Shown: positions 16,441-24,560 of the stretch, piece after piece
Layout of the letters: each line of letters begins with the position of its first letter
Numbering within the stretch: position 1 is the first letter of the stretch
DNA from: Cyclobacterium xiamenense
GTDB lineage: Bacteria; Bacteroidota; Bacteroidia; Cytophagales; Cyclobacteriaceae
Reading direction: 5' to 3'
DNA length: 64,000 nucleotides
Assembly (NCBI RefSeq): GCF_009467825.1
Contig: NZ_WIOK01000014.1
Coordinates: forward strand, 89,495-153,494
Notes under the pieces: generated by a model
What the model was told of the DNA's origin: nothing
Databases searched by the model: none
The model's input: the letters and a program-made list of their open reading frames with translations, nothing else
Made by a program: the position numbers and the translations under genes

Positions 16441-18186
16441 ATGAATAAGTGGTATCAACGAACGGTAATCTGGTTTTTTTCTTTGCTGATTGCTGTCCTG
16501 CTGGGGCCTGAGTCGGTCCTCGCACAGGAAAAACTAAGCCGTAAGGAACGAAAAACACAGAAAAAGGAGAGGATGGCTGACCGGCTGTTTATCGAGGGGC
16601 AAAAACACCTGATGCTGGAGGAATACGAAAAGGCCTATTTTTATTTTACCAAGGCCCTGGAATTTGACGAGGAAGAATCCGCCATTTATTTCAAACTATC
16701 CGAAATGATGGTACGCGCCAACCAACCTGAGAAAGCATTGGATTACGGCCAACAGGCACTGGCCCTGGATCCTGACAACAAATACTATCACCTGCAATTG
16801 GCCGAAATTTACAACGAGCAAAACGAAAGCAGAAAAGCCGCAGAGATCCTCGAAAAATTAATGGAGCAGGATGGGAATTACCAGCAATACATCCTGGATT
16901 TGGCCTCCCTGTACCTGACCTTACATGAATTCGACAAAGCGCTGGACGCGCTGAACAAAGCGGAAGACTACTTTGGAGTGGTGGAACAACTGACAGCGCA
17001 AAAGCAACGCATTTACCTGCGGAAAAACAACCTGGAAATGGCGATCACCGAAGGCGAAAAGTTGATCGATGCCCATCCCGGCAATGCCCGGTACGTCCTC
17101 GCCCTGGTAGAAATCCTCTTCAACAATAACCGGAACGAGCAGGCCCTGGAGCTGGTATTGGAATCAATGGCTGCCTATCCGAATCAGCCCGAGTTGAAAA
17201 TGGCGGCGCACACCCTGTATCAGGAACAGGGCAACGTGAAGGAATCCAGAAAGTTTTTACTGGAGGGAATCAGCCATCCGGACCTGGACCCGTCCGCAAA
17301 AGCCCGCGCATTTTCGGGAATCCTCGCTCAATTGCAAAATTCGGCCCGCGACCAATGGCTGGATACCCTTGCTTCCCACATGGAACCCCTTCACCCCCGC
17401 GACCCGGAGGTACTGGCAGCGTTGGGAAATTGGAAGCTGCAACAGCGGGAGACCAAAGCGGCCGTTTCGTATTTCAAACGCTCGCTTCAGGAAGCCCCGG
17501 ATAATGCGGAACTGTACCAAAAGTTAGTCCCCTTGATGTTTGAGGTCCAGGAGCCCTTCGATGCGATCGCGGACGTGGCCAGGGCCGCCACCGAATCCGC
17601 TCCGGAAAGTGCCGAACTTTGGTTCTACCTGGGCACGGCTCACTTGGGCAACAAGGAAAACGAAGCAGCAAAAACCGCATTGAGCAAAGCCCTTTCCTTA
17701 AATGGAGGCGCCAATCGACAATTATCCCTCATGGCGAATGCCCAACTTGGAGATGCCCTGCATGCACTTGGCGAAAAAGAGGCCGCTTTCGAAGCCTATG
17801 AAAAAGTTTTGGCAGAAAATAAAAATTATGAGCATATTTTAAATAATTATGCCTACTTTCTCTCTTTGGAAAAAAAGGAGTTGGAGAAGGCATACGAGAT
17901 GTCGTTCAAATTGGTAAATCGATTCCCTGAAAACGCAACCTATCTGGACACCCACGCCTGGGTATTGTTCCAACAGGGCCGGTACGAAGAAGCCAAAGCC
18001 TACATGAAACGAGCGCTTGATCACCAGAAAGACCCAAGTGGCGTCATGTTCGAACATTACGGAGATATTTTATACAAGTTGGGGGAAAAAGAGCAGGCAC
18101 TTACCTACTGGATCAAGGCTGAAGAAATGGAGGACACGTCGGAGTTTTTAACGTTAAAAATCCAAAACAAAACATATTATGAGTAA
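16441..18186 (+). CDS. Exported tetratricopeptide-repeat protein
   Basis: 581 residues. A signal peptide (hydrophobic 9-27, cleavage near VLAQ/EK) is followed by a short basic stretch (KLSRKERKTQKKERM) and then TPR units through to the C-terminus, for example ADRLFIEGQKHLMLEEYEKAYFYF-type helices, AELWFYLGTAHLGNKE and LDTHAWVLFQQGRYEEAKAYM. TPRs form helical scaffolds for protein contacts, so a periplasmic adaptor is likely. In gliding Bacteroidota a TPR gene regularly stands between dut and the DUF4292/EnvC genes; its precise role is not known to me. The gene overlaps the next by 8 bases, so it is co-expressed with the DUF4292 lipoprotein. Confidence 0.85.
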   Translation: MNKWYQRTVIWFFSLLIAVLLGPESVLAQEKLSRKERKTQKKERMADRLFIEGQKHLMLEEYEKAYFYFTKALEFDEEESAIYFKLSEMMVRANQPEKALDYGQQALALDPDNKYYHLQLAEIYNEQNESRKAAEILEKLMEQDGNYQQYILDLASLYLTLHEFDKALDALNKAEDYFGVVEQLTAQKQRIYLRKNNLEMAITEGEKLIDAHPGNARYVLALVEILFNNNRNEQALELVLESMAAYPNQPELKMAAHTLYQEQGNVKESRKFLLEGISHPDLDPSAKARAFSGILAQLQNSARDQWLDTLASHMEPLHPRDPEVLAALGNWKLQQRETKAAVSYFKRSLQEAPDNAELYQKLVPLMFEVQEPFDAIADVARAATESAPESAELWFYLGTAHLGNKENEAAKTALSKALSLNGGANRQLSLMANAQLGDALHALGEKEAAFEAYEKVLAENKNYEHILNNYAYFLSLEKKELEKAYEMSFKLVNRFPENATYLDTHAWVLFQQGRYEEAKAYMKRALDHQKDPSGVMFEHYGDILYKLGEKEQALTYWIKAEEMEDTSEFLTLKIQNKTYYE

Positions 18187-18922
18187 GGGTAAGTTAGTTG
18201 CCTTCGTTTTAGGCGCATTGATGGTCTTCTCCTGTGCAAGGAAACCCCTTTCCTATAGCGCTGACCGGGTGATGGACGAATTTGAACCGTATTATTTGAA
18301 TTACAACTACCTTACCGCAAAAGGAAAGGTCACCGTAGAAGAACAGGACGGAAAAATCACCAAAGGCACACTAAACATCCGCGCAAAAAAAGACAGCATC
18401 ATCTGGTTTAACATGTCGCCCGGGCTTGGAATAGAGGCGGTGAGGGGCTACATCAGCGCCGATCAGATCAAAATACGGGACCGGATAAATGGCCAGAAAA
18501 TTGATATGGGCTATCAGGAATTTCAGCAAAAATATGGGGTTCCCCTCTCCTTTTCCCTCTTCCAAAACCTGTTATTTGCCAATATCCCCCACGAATTCAC
18601 CTACAGGGACCGGCTGATTCGGGTGGGAAAAACCTTTGAACTGAGGCAAGAACGGGAAAACATCCAGTACAAAACGCTCGTGGACGCCGGTCATGGAAAA
18701 GTAACCCAACTGGAAAGTGAGGCCTCAAAAACACGATCGGGGAGCCTTTCCGCGTCTTACATGGACTTCCGGGACCTGCAGGGGCAACCGTTTCCCTATC
18801 AAGCGATTATTAAAATGGTGCTCAGCTTACCTCAGAAGCCCAAATCGAATTTTTTTCTGAATGCAGAAATGGTAAAAGTAGAACTAACGGATGACCCACT
18901 CAGCTTCCCATACAATTTTTAA
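18179..18922 (+). CDS. DUF4292 lipoprotein (LolB-like fold family)
   Basis: 247 residues with a lipoprotein signal: hydrophobic stretch 5-18 ending in the lipobox VFSC (Cys19). The mature part begins YNYLTAKGKVTVEEQDGK and contains IRAKKDSIIWFNMSPGLGIEAVRG, typical of DUF4292. The family is thought to resemble the periplasmic lipoprotein carriers LolA/LolB; that comparison is established family knowledge, not something visible here. The gene is wedged between the TPR and EnvC-like genes with overlaps of 8 and 32 bases, implying tight coupling. A role in envelope assembly, such as handling lipoproteins or lipids at the outer membrane, is inference. Confidence 0.82.
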   Translation: MSKGKLVAFVLGALMVFSCARKPLSYSADRVMDEFEPYYLNYNYLTAKGKVTVEEQDGKITKGTLNIRAKKDSIIWFNMSPGLGIEAVRGYISADQIKIRDRINGQKIDMGYQEFQQKYGVPLSFSLFQNLLFANIPHEFTYRDRLIRVGKTFELRQERENIQYKTLVDAGHGKVTQLESEASKTRSGSLSASYMDFRDLQGQPFPYQAIIKMVLSLPQKPKSNFFLNAEMVKVELTDDPLSFPYNF

Positions 18923-20180
18923 TTTCTTTCCCCGTAGTTTCGTATTTCTACTACTCTGCCTGCTTCTGTGGGTCCTGCCCACACCCAACTCCCAGGCACA
19001 GGTCACCGCAAGCAGGGCGGAACTGGAAGAAGAAAAGGCCAGAATCCAAAAAAGGCTGCGGGAATTCGATACGGTCTTGAAACGAACCACGGACGAAAAA
19101 CGGGTATCCCTGAGCGAACTCCGCGCCGTCAACCAAAAGCTGGAAGCCAGAGAAAGCTACATTGCCACCCTAAACCGGGAGCTGCGCCTGGTAAAAACGG
19201 AAATCCGCCAAACCTCCAACCAAATCAATCGGCTAAGCAGCGAGTTGGAAAACCTCAGGGAAGAATATGCGCAAATGATCTACACCTCCTACAAACTAAA
19301 CCAGGGGGTAAACCTGATTACGTTCATTTTTACATCCGCTACGTTTAAGCAGTTTTACATGCGGTTGAAATACCTGAAACAATACAGCGATGCACGAAAA
19401 AAACAGGTGGAACAAATGGAAAAAGTCAGCCGGGAACTGACCGAAAAGCAGGCCCAGCTAGAGAAACAAGAAGCCGGGCAACTGGCCGTGTTGGCCCAGG
19501 AAGAAGCCCAACGGAAGGAATTGAGCGCGCTGAAACAAGAGCAGCAACAACTGGTCAATTCCCTCAGTCAAAAGGAAGAGGCATTGAAACAAGAAATCGC
19601 CGCTACCCGAAAACAGCAAGAAGAGCTCAATCGGGTGATCAAGCGGGTAATTGAGGAAGAAATGCGCCTGGCCAAAGCCCGGGAGGAGAAGGAAAGCGGG
19701 AAAAGCGGCGAAGCTCCTGCCGCCCGCAACCTTCCGGCCACGCCGAGTACAAGTGCTTCGGCACTTTCCGCTTCCTTTGCCAGCAACCGGGGCAACATAC
19801 CCTGGCCGGTAGAAACCGGATTTATATCCAAAAAATACGGGACCTTCCCCCACCCCACCCTAAAAGGAATCACCGAGACCAACGATGGCGTGGACATTCA
19901 AACAAATAACAATGCGCCCGTAAAGGCCGTATTTGCGGGAATCGTCACAAAAATCACTACGGTACCAGGCATGGGGGGGACCATCATCATCAAACATGGG
20001 GAGTTTTATACCATGTATAGCCGCTTAAAGACCATTGCTGTAAAATCAGGCCAGGAAGTGTCGACTTCCACCGTTATTGGCACCGTGTATACCGACAGCG
20101 ATGGCCTGTCCGAGTTGCATTTTCAAACCTGGAAAGGCCTGCAAGTAATGGACCCAAGTATTTGGCTTTCTAGCAAATAA
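18891..20180 (+). CDS. EnvC-like coiled-coil protein with degenerate LytM/M23 domain
   Basis: 429 residues: signal peptide (to about residue 36, SQAQ), a long coiled coil (about 38-265, EEEKARIQKRLREFD onward, Glu/Gln/Lys rich), a Ser/Ala/Pro linker and a C-terminal LytM domain (about 305-425). The zinc-site residues are largely lost. The HxxxD motif reads NDGVD (Asn331, Asp335), the usual YSHL reads YSRL, and HxH reads ELH (Glu408, His410). It should therefore not cleave murein itself, but activate a separate amidase, as E. coli EnvC does for AmiA/B. The start overlaps DUF4292 by 32 bases. Several annotators would call it an M23 peptidase; the missing ligands argue against activity. Confidence 0.88.
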   Translation: MTHSASHTIFNFFPRSFVFLLLCLLLWVLPTPNSQAQVTASRAELEEEKARIQKRLREFDTVLKRTTDEKRVSLSELRAVNQKLEARESYIATLNRELRLVKTEIRQTSNQINRLSSELENLREEYAQMIYTSYKLNQGVNLITFIFTSATFKQFYMRLKYLKQYSDARKKQVEQMEKVSRELTEKQAQLEKQEAGQLAVLAQEEAQRKELSALKQEQQQLVNSLSQKEEALKQEIAATRKQQEELNRVIKRVIEEEMRLAKAREEKESGKSGEAPAARNLPATPSTSASALSASFASNRGNIPWPVETGFISKKYGTFPHPTLKGITETNDGVDIQTNNNAPVKAVFAGIVTKITTVPGMGGTIIIKHGEFYTMYSRLKTIAVKSGQEVSTSTVIGTVYTDSDGLSELHFQTWKGLQVMDPSIWLSSK

Positions 20181-20232
20181 TGCGTAAATTTTACCATAAT
20201 TAGAAAAAATAATTACAACATGCTTTATTTCC

Positions 20233-20263
20233 TTTGCGTTAGAAAAGCACAGTGATATATTTG
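20233..20263 (+). promoter_or_regulatory. Bacteroidota-type promoter of tatA-gatA
   Basis: TTTG (20233-20236), a 19-base spacer and TATATTTG (20256-20263) are an exact -33/-7 match. The tatA ATG is 30 bases downstream. It separates the tatA-gatA block from the dut-envC block. Confidence 0.8.
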
Positions 20264-20293
20264 TAACAATTTCATAATTAAAATAAGCGAAAC

Positions 20294-20503
20294 ATGAGTA
20301 CATTGGGTTTTATACAAAATATCGGAGGGGGATCACTGGTGATCATCGTTCTGGTAGTCATTCTTCTTTTTGGTGCAAAAAGAATTCCCGAATTGGCTAG
20401 AGGTCTGGGCAGAGGAATACGTGAATTCAAAGATGCCACCAAAGAGATTCAGGATGATTTGGAGGAAGGACTGAAGGATGACAACAAAAAAGCAAAAAAA
20501 TAA
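20294..20503 (+). CDS. tatA: Twin-arginine translocase subunit TatA/E
   Basis: 69 residues. A short N-terminal tail, one membrane helix (GGSLVIIVLVVILLFGAKRIPEL, about 12-32) with the conserved LLFGxKRIPEL hinge, an amphipathic helix (ARGLGRGIREFKDATKEI) and a charged tail (DDLEEGLKDDNKKAKK) match TatA exactly. It forms the ring that lets folded twin-arginine proteins cross the inner membrane, together with TatC, which is not in the window. It has a consensus promoter. Its last 26 bases overlap the start of gatA in another frame: the lysine-rich tail is read again as the GatA N-terminus. Confidence 0.95.
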   Translation: MSTLGFIQNIGGGSLVIIVLVVILLFGAKRIPELARGLGRGIREFKDATKEIQDDLEEGLKDDNKKAKK

Positions 20504-21941
20504 TACGTTGGAAAAATTTCTTTCATTCGATGAGATAAAAAAATCGCTGGAAAAAAAGGAAACGGATTGCAAAGCGATTGTAACTTATTACCTAAACAAC
20601 ATTGAGACGAAGGCGCATTTAAACGCCTTCGTTGAAGTTTATGGCCCTTCGGCTTTGGAGCAGGCCGCGGCCATTGATGAAAAAATTGCTGCCGGGAAGG
20701 CCGGAAAACTGGCCGGTATGGTGGTGGGAATCAAAGATGTGCTCTGCTATCAGGGACATACTGCCAATGCCTCCAGCAAAATCCTGGAGGGCTTCGAATC
20801 CCAATTTACCGCCACCGCCATTCAACGATTGATTGATCAGGACGCCATCATCATTGGCAGATTGAATTGCGACGAATTCGGAATGGGTTCCTCCAATGAA
20901 AATTCCGTGCATGGCCCGGTGAAAAATGCACTGGACGAAAGCCGGGTACCCGGGGGGTCTTCCGGTGGCTCGGCAGTGGCCGTTCAGGCCAATCTGTGTA
21001 CCGTATCACTCGGAACCGATACCGGAGGCTCGGTACGCCAACCCGCAGCATTCACGGGAGTTATTGGCATCAAGCCCACTTATTCCCGGGTATCCCGCTA
21101 TGGATTGATTGCCTATGCCTCTTCTTTTGACACCATTGGGGTCTTTTCGAAAAACATAAAAGACAATGCCCTGGTACTGGAAACCATGGCTGGTTCGGAC
21201 GATTACGACAGTACTTCTTCCAGAAAAGCCGTGCCGGAATACAGCAACCTGCTTCATTTCAACAAGCCCGCAAAAATTGCCTACCTGAAGGAAACGGTCC
21301 ATTCCGATGCGCTGCAACCGGAAATAAAAGAGCACACCCTGCAAATCCTAAAAAAACTTGCGGAGGAAGGACATCAGGTAGAAGAAGTGGCTTTCCCTTT
21401 GCTGGATTATGTGCTACCCACCTATTACATCCTGACCACCGCAGAAGCCAGTTCGAACCTTTCCAGGTTCGACGGCGTTAAATATGGATACCGAACGCCA
21501 AATGCCCACAATCTGGAAAGCATGTACAAGCTAACCCGATCCGAAGGTTTTGGCGAAGAAGTGAAACGGAGAATCATGCTGGGGACCTTTGTGCTAAGCG
21601 CCAGCTATTACGATGCCTACTTCACCAAGGCACAAAAGGTGAGGCGGTTAATCAAGGAATTTACCGAAAATTTATTGACCAAATTCGATTACATCGTGCT
21701 CCCGACTACGCCGAGCACCGCATTTAAGTTTGGGGAACATTCCAACGATCCGGTGGCCATGTACCTGGAAGACCTGTTTACCGTACAGGCCTCCGTATCC
21801 GGTGTACCGGCGGTGTCCATTCCCAACGGAACGGACAAGAAGGGATTGCCTATAGGCTTGCAAATCATGGCCAATTCATTTAAGGAGGCGGAATTGTATG
21901 CATTCGCCAATTACCTGACGGAAGCGGCACCAAACAATTAA
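20478..21941 (+). CDS. gatA: Asp-tRNA(Asn)/Glu-tRNA(Gln) amidotransferase subunit A
   Basis: 487 residues with the amidase-signature catalytic triad at canonical spacing: Lys86 (GIKDVLC), cis-Ser161 (PGGSSGGSA) and nucleophile Ser185 (GTDTGGSVRQPA). SRYGLIAYASSFDTIG is specific to GatA rather than generic amidases. It releases ammonia from glutamine to convert misacylated Glu-tRNA(Gln) or Asp-tRNA(Asn) in the GatCAB complex. GatB and GatC are not in the window. The ATG lies 26 bases inside tatA; the N-terminal MTTKKQKNN is unusual for GatA, and a start further down is possible, but EKFLSFDEIKKSLEKKE resembles the normal first helix. Confidence 0.94.
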   Translation: MTTKKQKNNTLEKFLSFDEIKKSLEKKETDCKAIVTYYLNNIETKAHLNAFVEVYGPSALEQAAAIDEKIAAGKAGKLAGMVVGIKDVLCYQGHTANASSKILEGFESQFTATAIQRLIDQDAIIIGRLNCDEFGMGSSNENSVHGPVKNALDESRVPGGSSGGSAVAVQANLCTVSLGTDTGGSVRQPAAFTGVIGIKPTYSRVSRYGLIAYASSFDTIGVFSKNIKDNALVLETMAGSDDYDSTSSRKAVPEYSNLLHFNKPAKIAYLKETVHSDALQPEIKEHTLQILKKLAEEGHQVEEVAFPLLDYVLPTYYILTTAEASSNLSRFDGVKYGYRTPNAHNLESMYKLTRSEGFGEEVKRRIMLGTFVLSASYYDAYFTKAQKVRRLIKEFTENLLTKFDYIVLPTTPSTAFKFGEHSNDPVAMYLEDLFTVQASVSGVPAVSIPNGTDKKGLPIGLQIMANSFKEAELYAFANYLTEAAPNN

Positions 21942-21954
21942 CTATACGAAGGAT

Positions 21955-23349
21955 ATGAGGGAAGGATTTTTCAAAAACGTGTTGAGGAGCGTGCTGGCAG
22001 GGAGCCTGTTTTTTCCCGCAGCAATCGCCCAGGATCAAATCAATCAATTGGCTAGCGAAACAAGGGTGACGGAAACCGTAGCCCCGTTTTACGACTACGA
22101 ACACATCCCGGACTTTACCTACGATGAGGTAGAGAAACGCGTGGCGGCCATGGAAACGGACATGCCCTTCGAGTTGAACGAAACGATTTTTGCCTTCATC
22201 AACTATTTTACGGTCCGAAACAGGGATTATACCCGCATGGTATTGGCCAGACAGGACATGTTTTTTCCGCTTTTTGACGAGGCGTTGGAAAAACACGACA
22301 TGCCTGCCGACATCAAGTACCTGGCCATCATCGAATCGGGATTGAATCCGAAAGCCAGGTCGCGCGTGGGAGCTATGGGGCTCTGGCAATTCATGCCGGC
22401 TACCGGCAAGGAATACCAATTATACGTCAACAGCCACGTAGATGATCGACTGGACCCCGAAAAATCCACCGATGCAGCACTTCGATACCTCAAGGTCTTG
22501 AACCGCAGGTACAACAATTGGGAATTGGCTTTGGCGGCGTACAACTGCGGCCCTGGAAACGTAAACAAGGCCATCCGCAGGTCGGGAGGAAAAAGAACCT
22601 TCTGGGGGATCTACCGCTACTTACCCAGAGAGACACGTAGCTACATTCCTCAATTTCAGGCAATCATGTACGTACTTCGGCATGCCGAAGCGCATAACCT
22701 GATACTGGAAGAACCTGCCTATGCCATGGACTTTGATAAAGTAAGTCTGGGAGCGGGATTTACGCTGGAAAACCTGGCCAAATTCACGGACCTTTGCCTG
22801 GAAGACCTGGAATACCTAAACCCTTCCCTGCTGCGATCCGAAGTACCCGACTTCAACAAAGACCGAACCATCAACGTACCCCTACACAAAGTTGCCTTCA
22901 TTACCGAAAACCAGCCCTGGTTGGTTGATTCCCTGCAGCTAGAAAAGGAACGGTACCTGGCATCCCTTCCGGAAGAGCCCGAGAAACCGTTGCACAACCT
23001 CACCTATCGGGTTCGAAGCGGAGACGTTTTGGGAAAAATAGCGCAACAGTACGGCGTATCCGTGAGTCAATTAAAATCCTGGAACAACTTGTATTCCAAT
23101 ACCATTCGCATCGGTCAGGTACTGCACATCTACCAAGACAACGACTCCTTTGACAAAACCATTGCGTCGTCCCAACAGCCCCCTGCCGTTACGGAAACAA
23201 GCGCTGGAAAAATGTACACCGTACAACCCGGCGATTCCTTGTGGCTGATTTCGCGAAAACTGGAGGGGGTGAGCATCGATCAGCTCAAAAAGCTCAATAA
23301 CCTGAACTCCAATCAAATCAAGCCCGGACAAAAATTAATTATCGGATAG
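21955..23349 (+). CDS. LysM-containing lytic transglycosylase (MltD-like)
   Basis: 464 residues. Signal peptide (AGSLFFPAAIAQ), an N-terminal helical region, an SLT/goose-lysozyme-like catalytic domain (about 105-245) with the catalytic glutamate E127 in AIIESGLNP, GAMGLWQFMPATG and AAYNCGPGNV. Two LysM repeats follow at the C-terminus (about 350-392, VRSGDVLGKIAQQYGVSVSQL; and 420-464, VQPGDSLWLISRKLEGVSIDQL). It cleaves the murein glycan strand to 1,6-anhydro products in the periplasm; LysM repeats hold it on peptidoglycan. It starts 13 bases after gatA, so it shares that transcript. Some MltD proteins are lipoproteins; no lipobox is seen here. Confidence 0.93.
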   Translation: MREGFFKNVLRSVLAGSLFFPAAIAQDQINQLASETRVTETVAPFYDYEHIPDFTYDEVEKRVAAMETDMPFELNETIFAFINYFTVRNRDYTRMVLARQDMFFPLFDEALEKHDMPADIKYLAIIESGLNPKARSRVGAMGLWQFMPATGKEYQLYVNSHVDDRLDPEKSTDAALRYLKVLNRRYNNWELALAAYNCGPGNVNKAIRRSGGKRTFWGIYRYLPRETRSYIPQFQAIMYVLRHAEAHNLILEEPAYAMDFDKVSLGAGFTLENLAKFTDLCLEDLEYLNPSLLRSEVPDFNKDRTINVPLHKVAFITENQPWLVDSLQLEKERYLASLPEEPEKPLHNLTYRVRSGDVLGKIAQQYGVSVSQLKSWNNLYSNTIRIGQVLHIYQDNDSFDKTIASSQQPPAVTETSAGKMYTVQPGDSLWLISRKLEGVSIDQLKKLNNLNSNQIKPGQKLIIG

Positions 23350-23361
23350 TTTTAAAACTAT
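23346..23361. other. Perfect AT-rich palindrome at the transglycosylase stop codon
   Basis: ATAGTTTTAAAACTAT is a perfect 16-base palindrome overlapping the stop codon (23347-23349), and T-rich sequence follows it. With no loop, a stable hairpin would lose its central pairs. It could be a weak terminator or a binding site. Confidence 0.3.
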
Positions 23362-23427
23362 ATTTTTAATTTTATTTTTTCCATTAGGTAAATTTTCCTA
23401 ATTTAGGCTTAGGTAAAACAACAACCA

Positions 23428-24528
23428 ATGGATAATCGTATCAAAACGCTTGTGATTTTCTTGTTTGCTATCGCTGTCCTTGTCGGATGCGAGAACAACG
23501 GGGAAACTGGCTCTTCCAGCAACAAACCAAAGGCCAGGGGTTCCCTTGGTGAAATTTTATTAGTGATTGATTCAGCAAAGTATGCCGGACCCGTAGGGGA
23601 GGAATTGCGGGATATTTTTGAGGCAAACATCCCCGGTATCATCCGCGAGGAATCCCTTTTTTATGTACGGAAAGTAGATCCCCGCAAACTTACGCGCATA
23701 CTAAAAATGGCGAATAACATGGTATACGTGACGACCTTTGACGATACCCGGCCCGCCAGCCGCGTCATCAATAGCCAATTCACCCCCGAATCCAAAGAAA
23801 TGGCCATGGAAGATCCCTCCCTGTTTATGCTGCGAAACAAGGACGAGTTTGCCGTTGGTCAGGAAGTACTGTATCTTTTTGGCGAGAACGAAAAAGAACT
23901 GATCCAAAACCTGCGGGCAAATAAATCCCAATTGCAAAACCTGTTTGTCAGCAAAGAGCGCGACCGATTGGCAAAAGCCTTGTTTAACCGCACAAACGGC
24001 GAAGCTGCCGTCAAATCCGCAGAGAAATTTGGGATGGCGCTGAATTTGCCTGCCTCCTACCAGTTTGTATTGGAAGCGGAAGATTTTCTCTGGTACCGAC
24101 AGCCCACCCCTCGGTCGGACAAGCCGGACATAAGCTTGTTTTTTTTCCAAACAGCCTACACCGACGAGGAGCAGGTTTTTCCGGAAAACATCATCAAACT
24201 CAGGGATGCGATTGCGAAAGAGCATATTTTCGGCGACCCGAGGAAAAAAGAATCCTTTTTGGTGACGGAACGCCTGGAACCACCGGTGTTTAAAAACGTG
24301 CAGATCGACGGAAAATACAGCGTTGAAATGCGCGGGGCCTGGAAAACCAACAATTTATCAATGGGAGGATCGTTCTTGTCCTACACGGTTGTCGACGAGG
24401 TACAGGGTAAAATCTTCTACATGGAGGGTTTTGTGTATTACCCGAACGAAGCGCACCGGGCTTCCCTTCGGGAGATCGAGACCATTTTGAACGCCACGTC
24501 GTTTCCAGCCAAAGCAGAAGAAAAGTAA
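23428..24528 (+). CDS. DUF4837 family lipoprotein
   Basis: 366 residues. The N-terminus MDNRIKTLVIFLFAIAVLVGC is a lipoprotein signal with lipobox VLVGC (Cys21) and a Ser/Gly-rich linker after it. The mature part begins KARGSLGEILLVIDSAKYAGPVG and has VRKVDPRKLTRILK and DKPDISLFFFQTAYTDEEQV, matching DUF4837 proteins of Bacteroidota. The function is not established. It stands between murein transglycosylase and malic enzyme genes, a position I know from related genomes. A 78-base AT-rich gap precedes it but shows no full promoter match. Confidence 0.82.
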   Translation: MDNRIKTLVIFLFAIAVLVGCENNGETGSSSNKPKARGSLGEILLVIDSAKYAGPVGEELRDIFEANIPGIIREESLFYVRKVDPRKLTRILKMANNMVYVTTFDDTRPASRVINSQFTPESKEMAMEDPSLFMLRNKDEFAVGQEVLYLFGENEKELIQNLRANKSQLQNLFVSKERDRLAKALFNRTNGEAAVKSAEKFGMALNLPASYQFVLEAEDFLWYRQPTPRSDKPDISLFFFQTAYTDEEQVFPENIIKLRDAIAKEHIFGDPRKKESFLVTERLEPPVFKNVQIDGKYSVEMRGAWKTNNLSMGGSFLSYTVVDEVQGKIFYMEGFVYYPNEAHRASLREIETILNATSFPAKAEEK

Positions 24529-24560
24529 GGACGGACTACATCATTTTTCCCAGCCCACTC

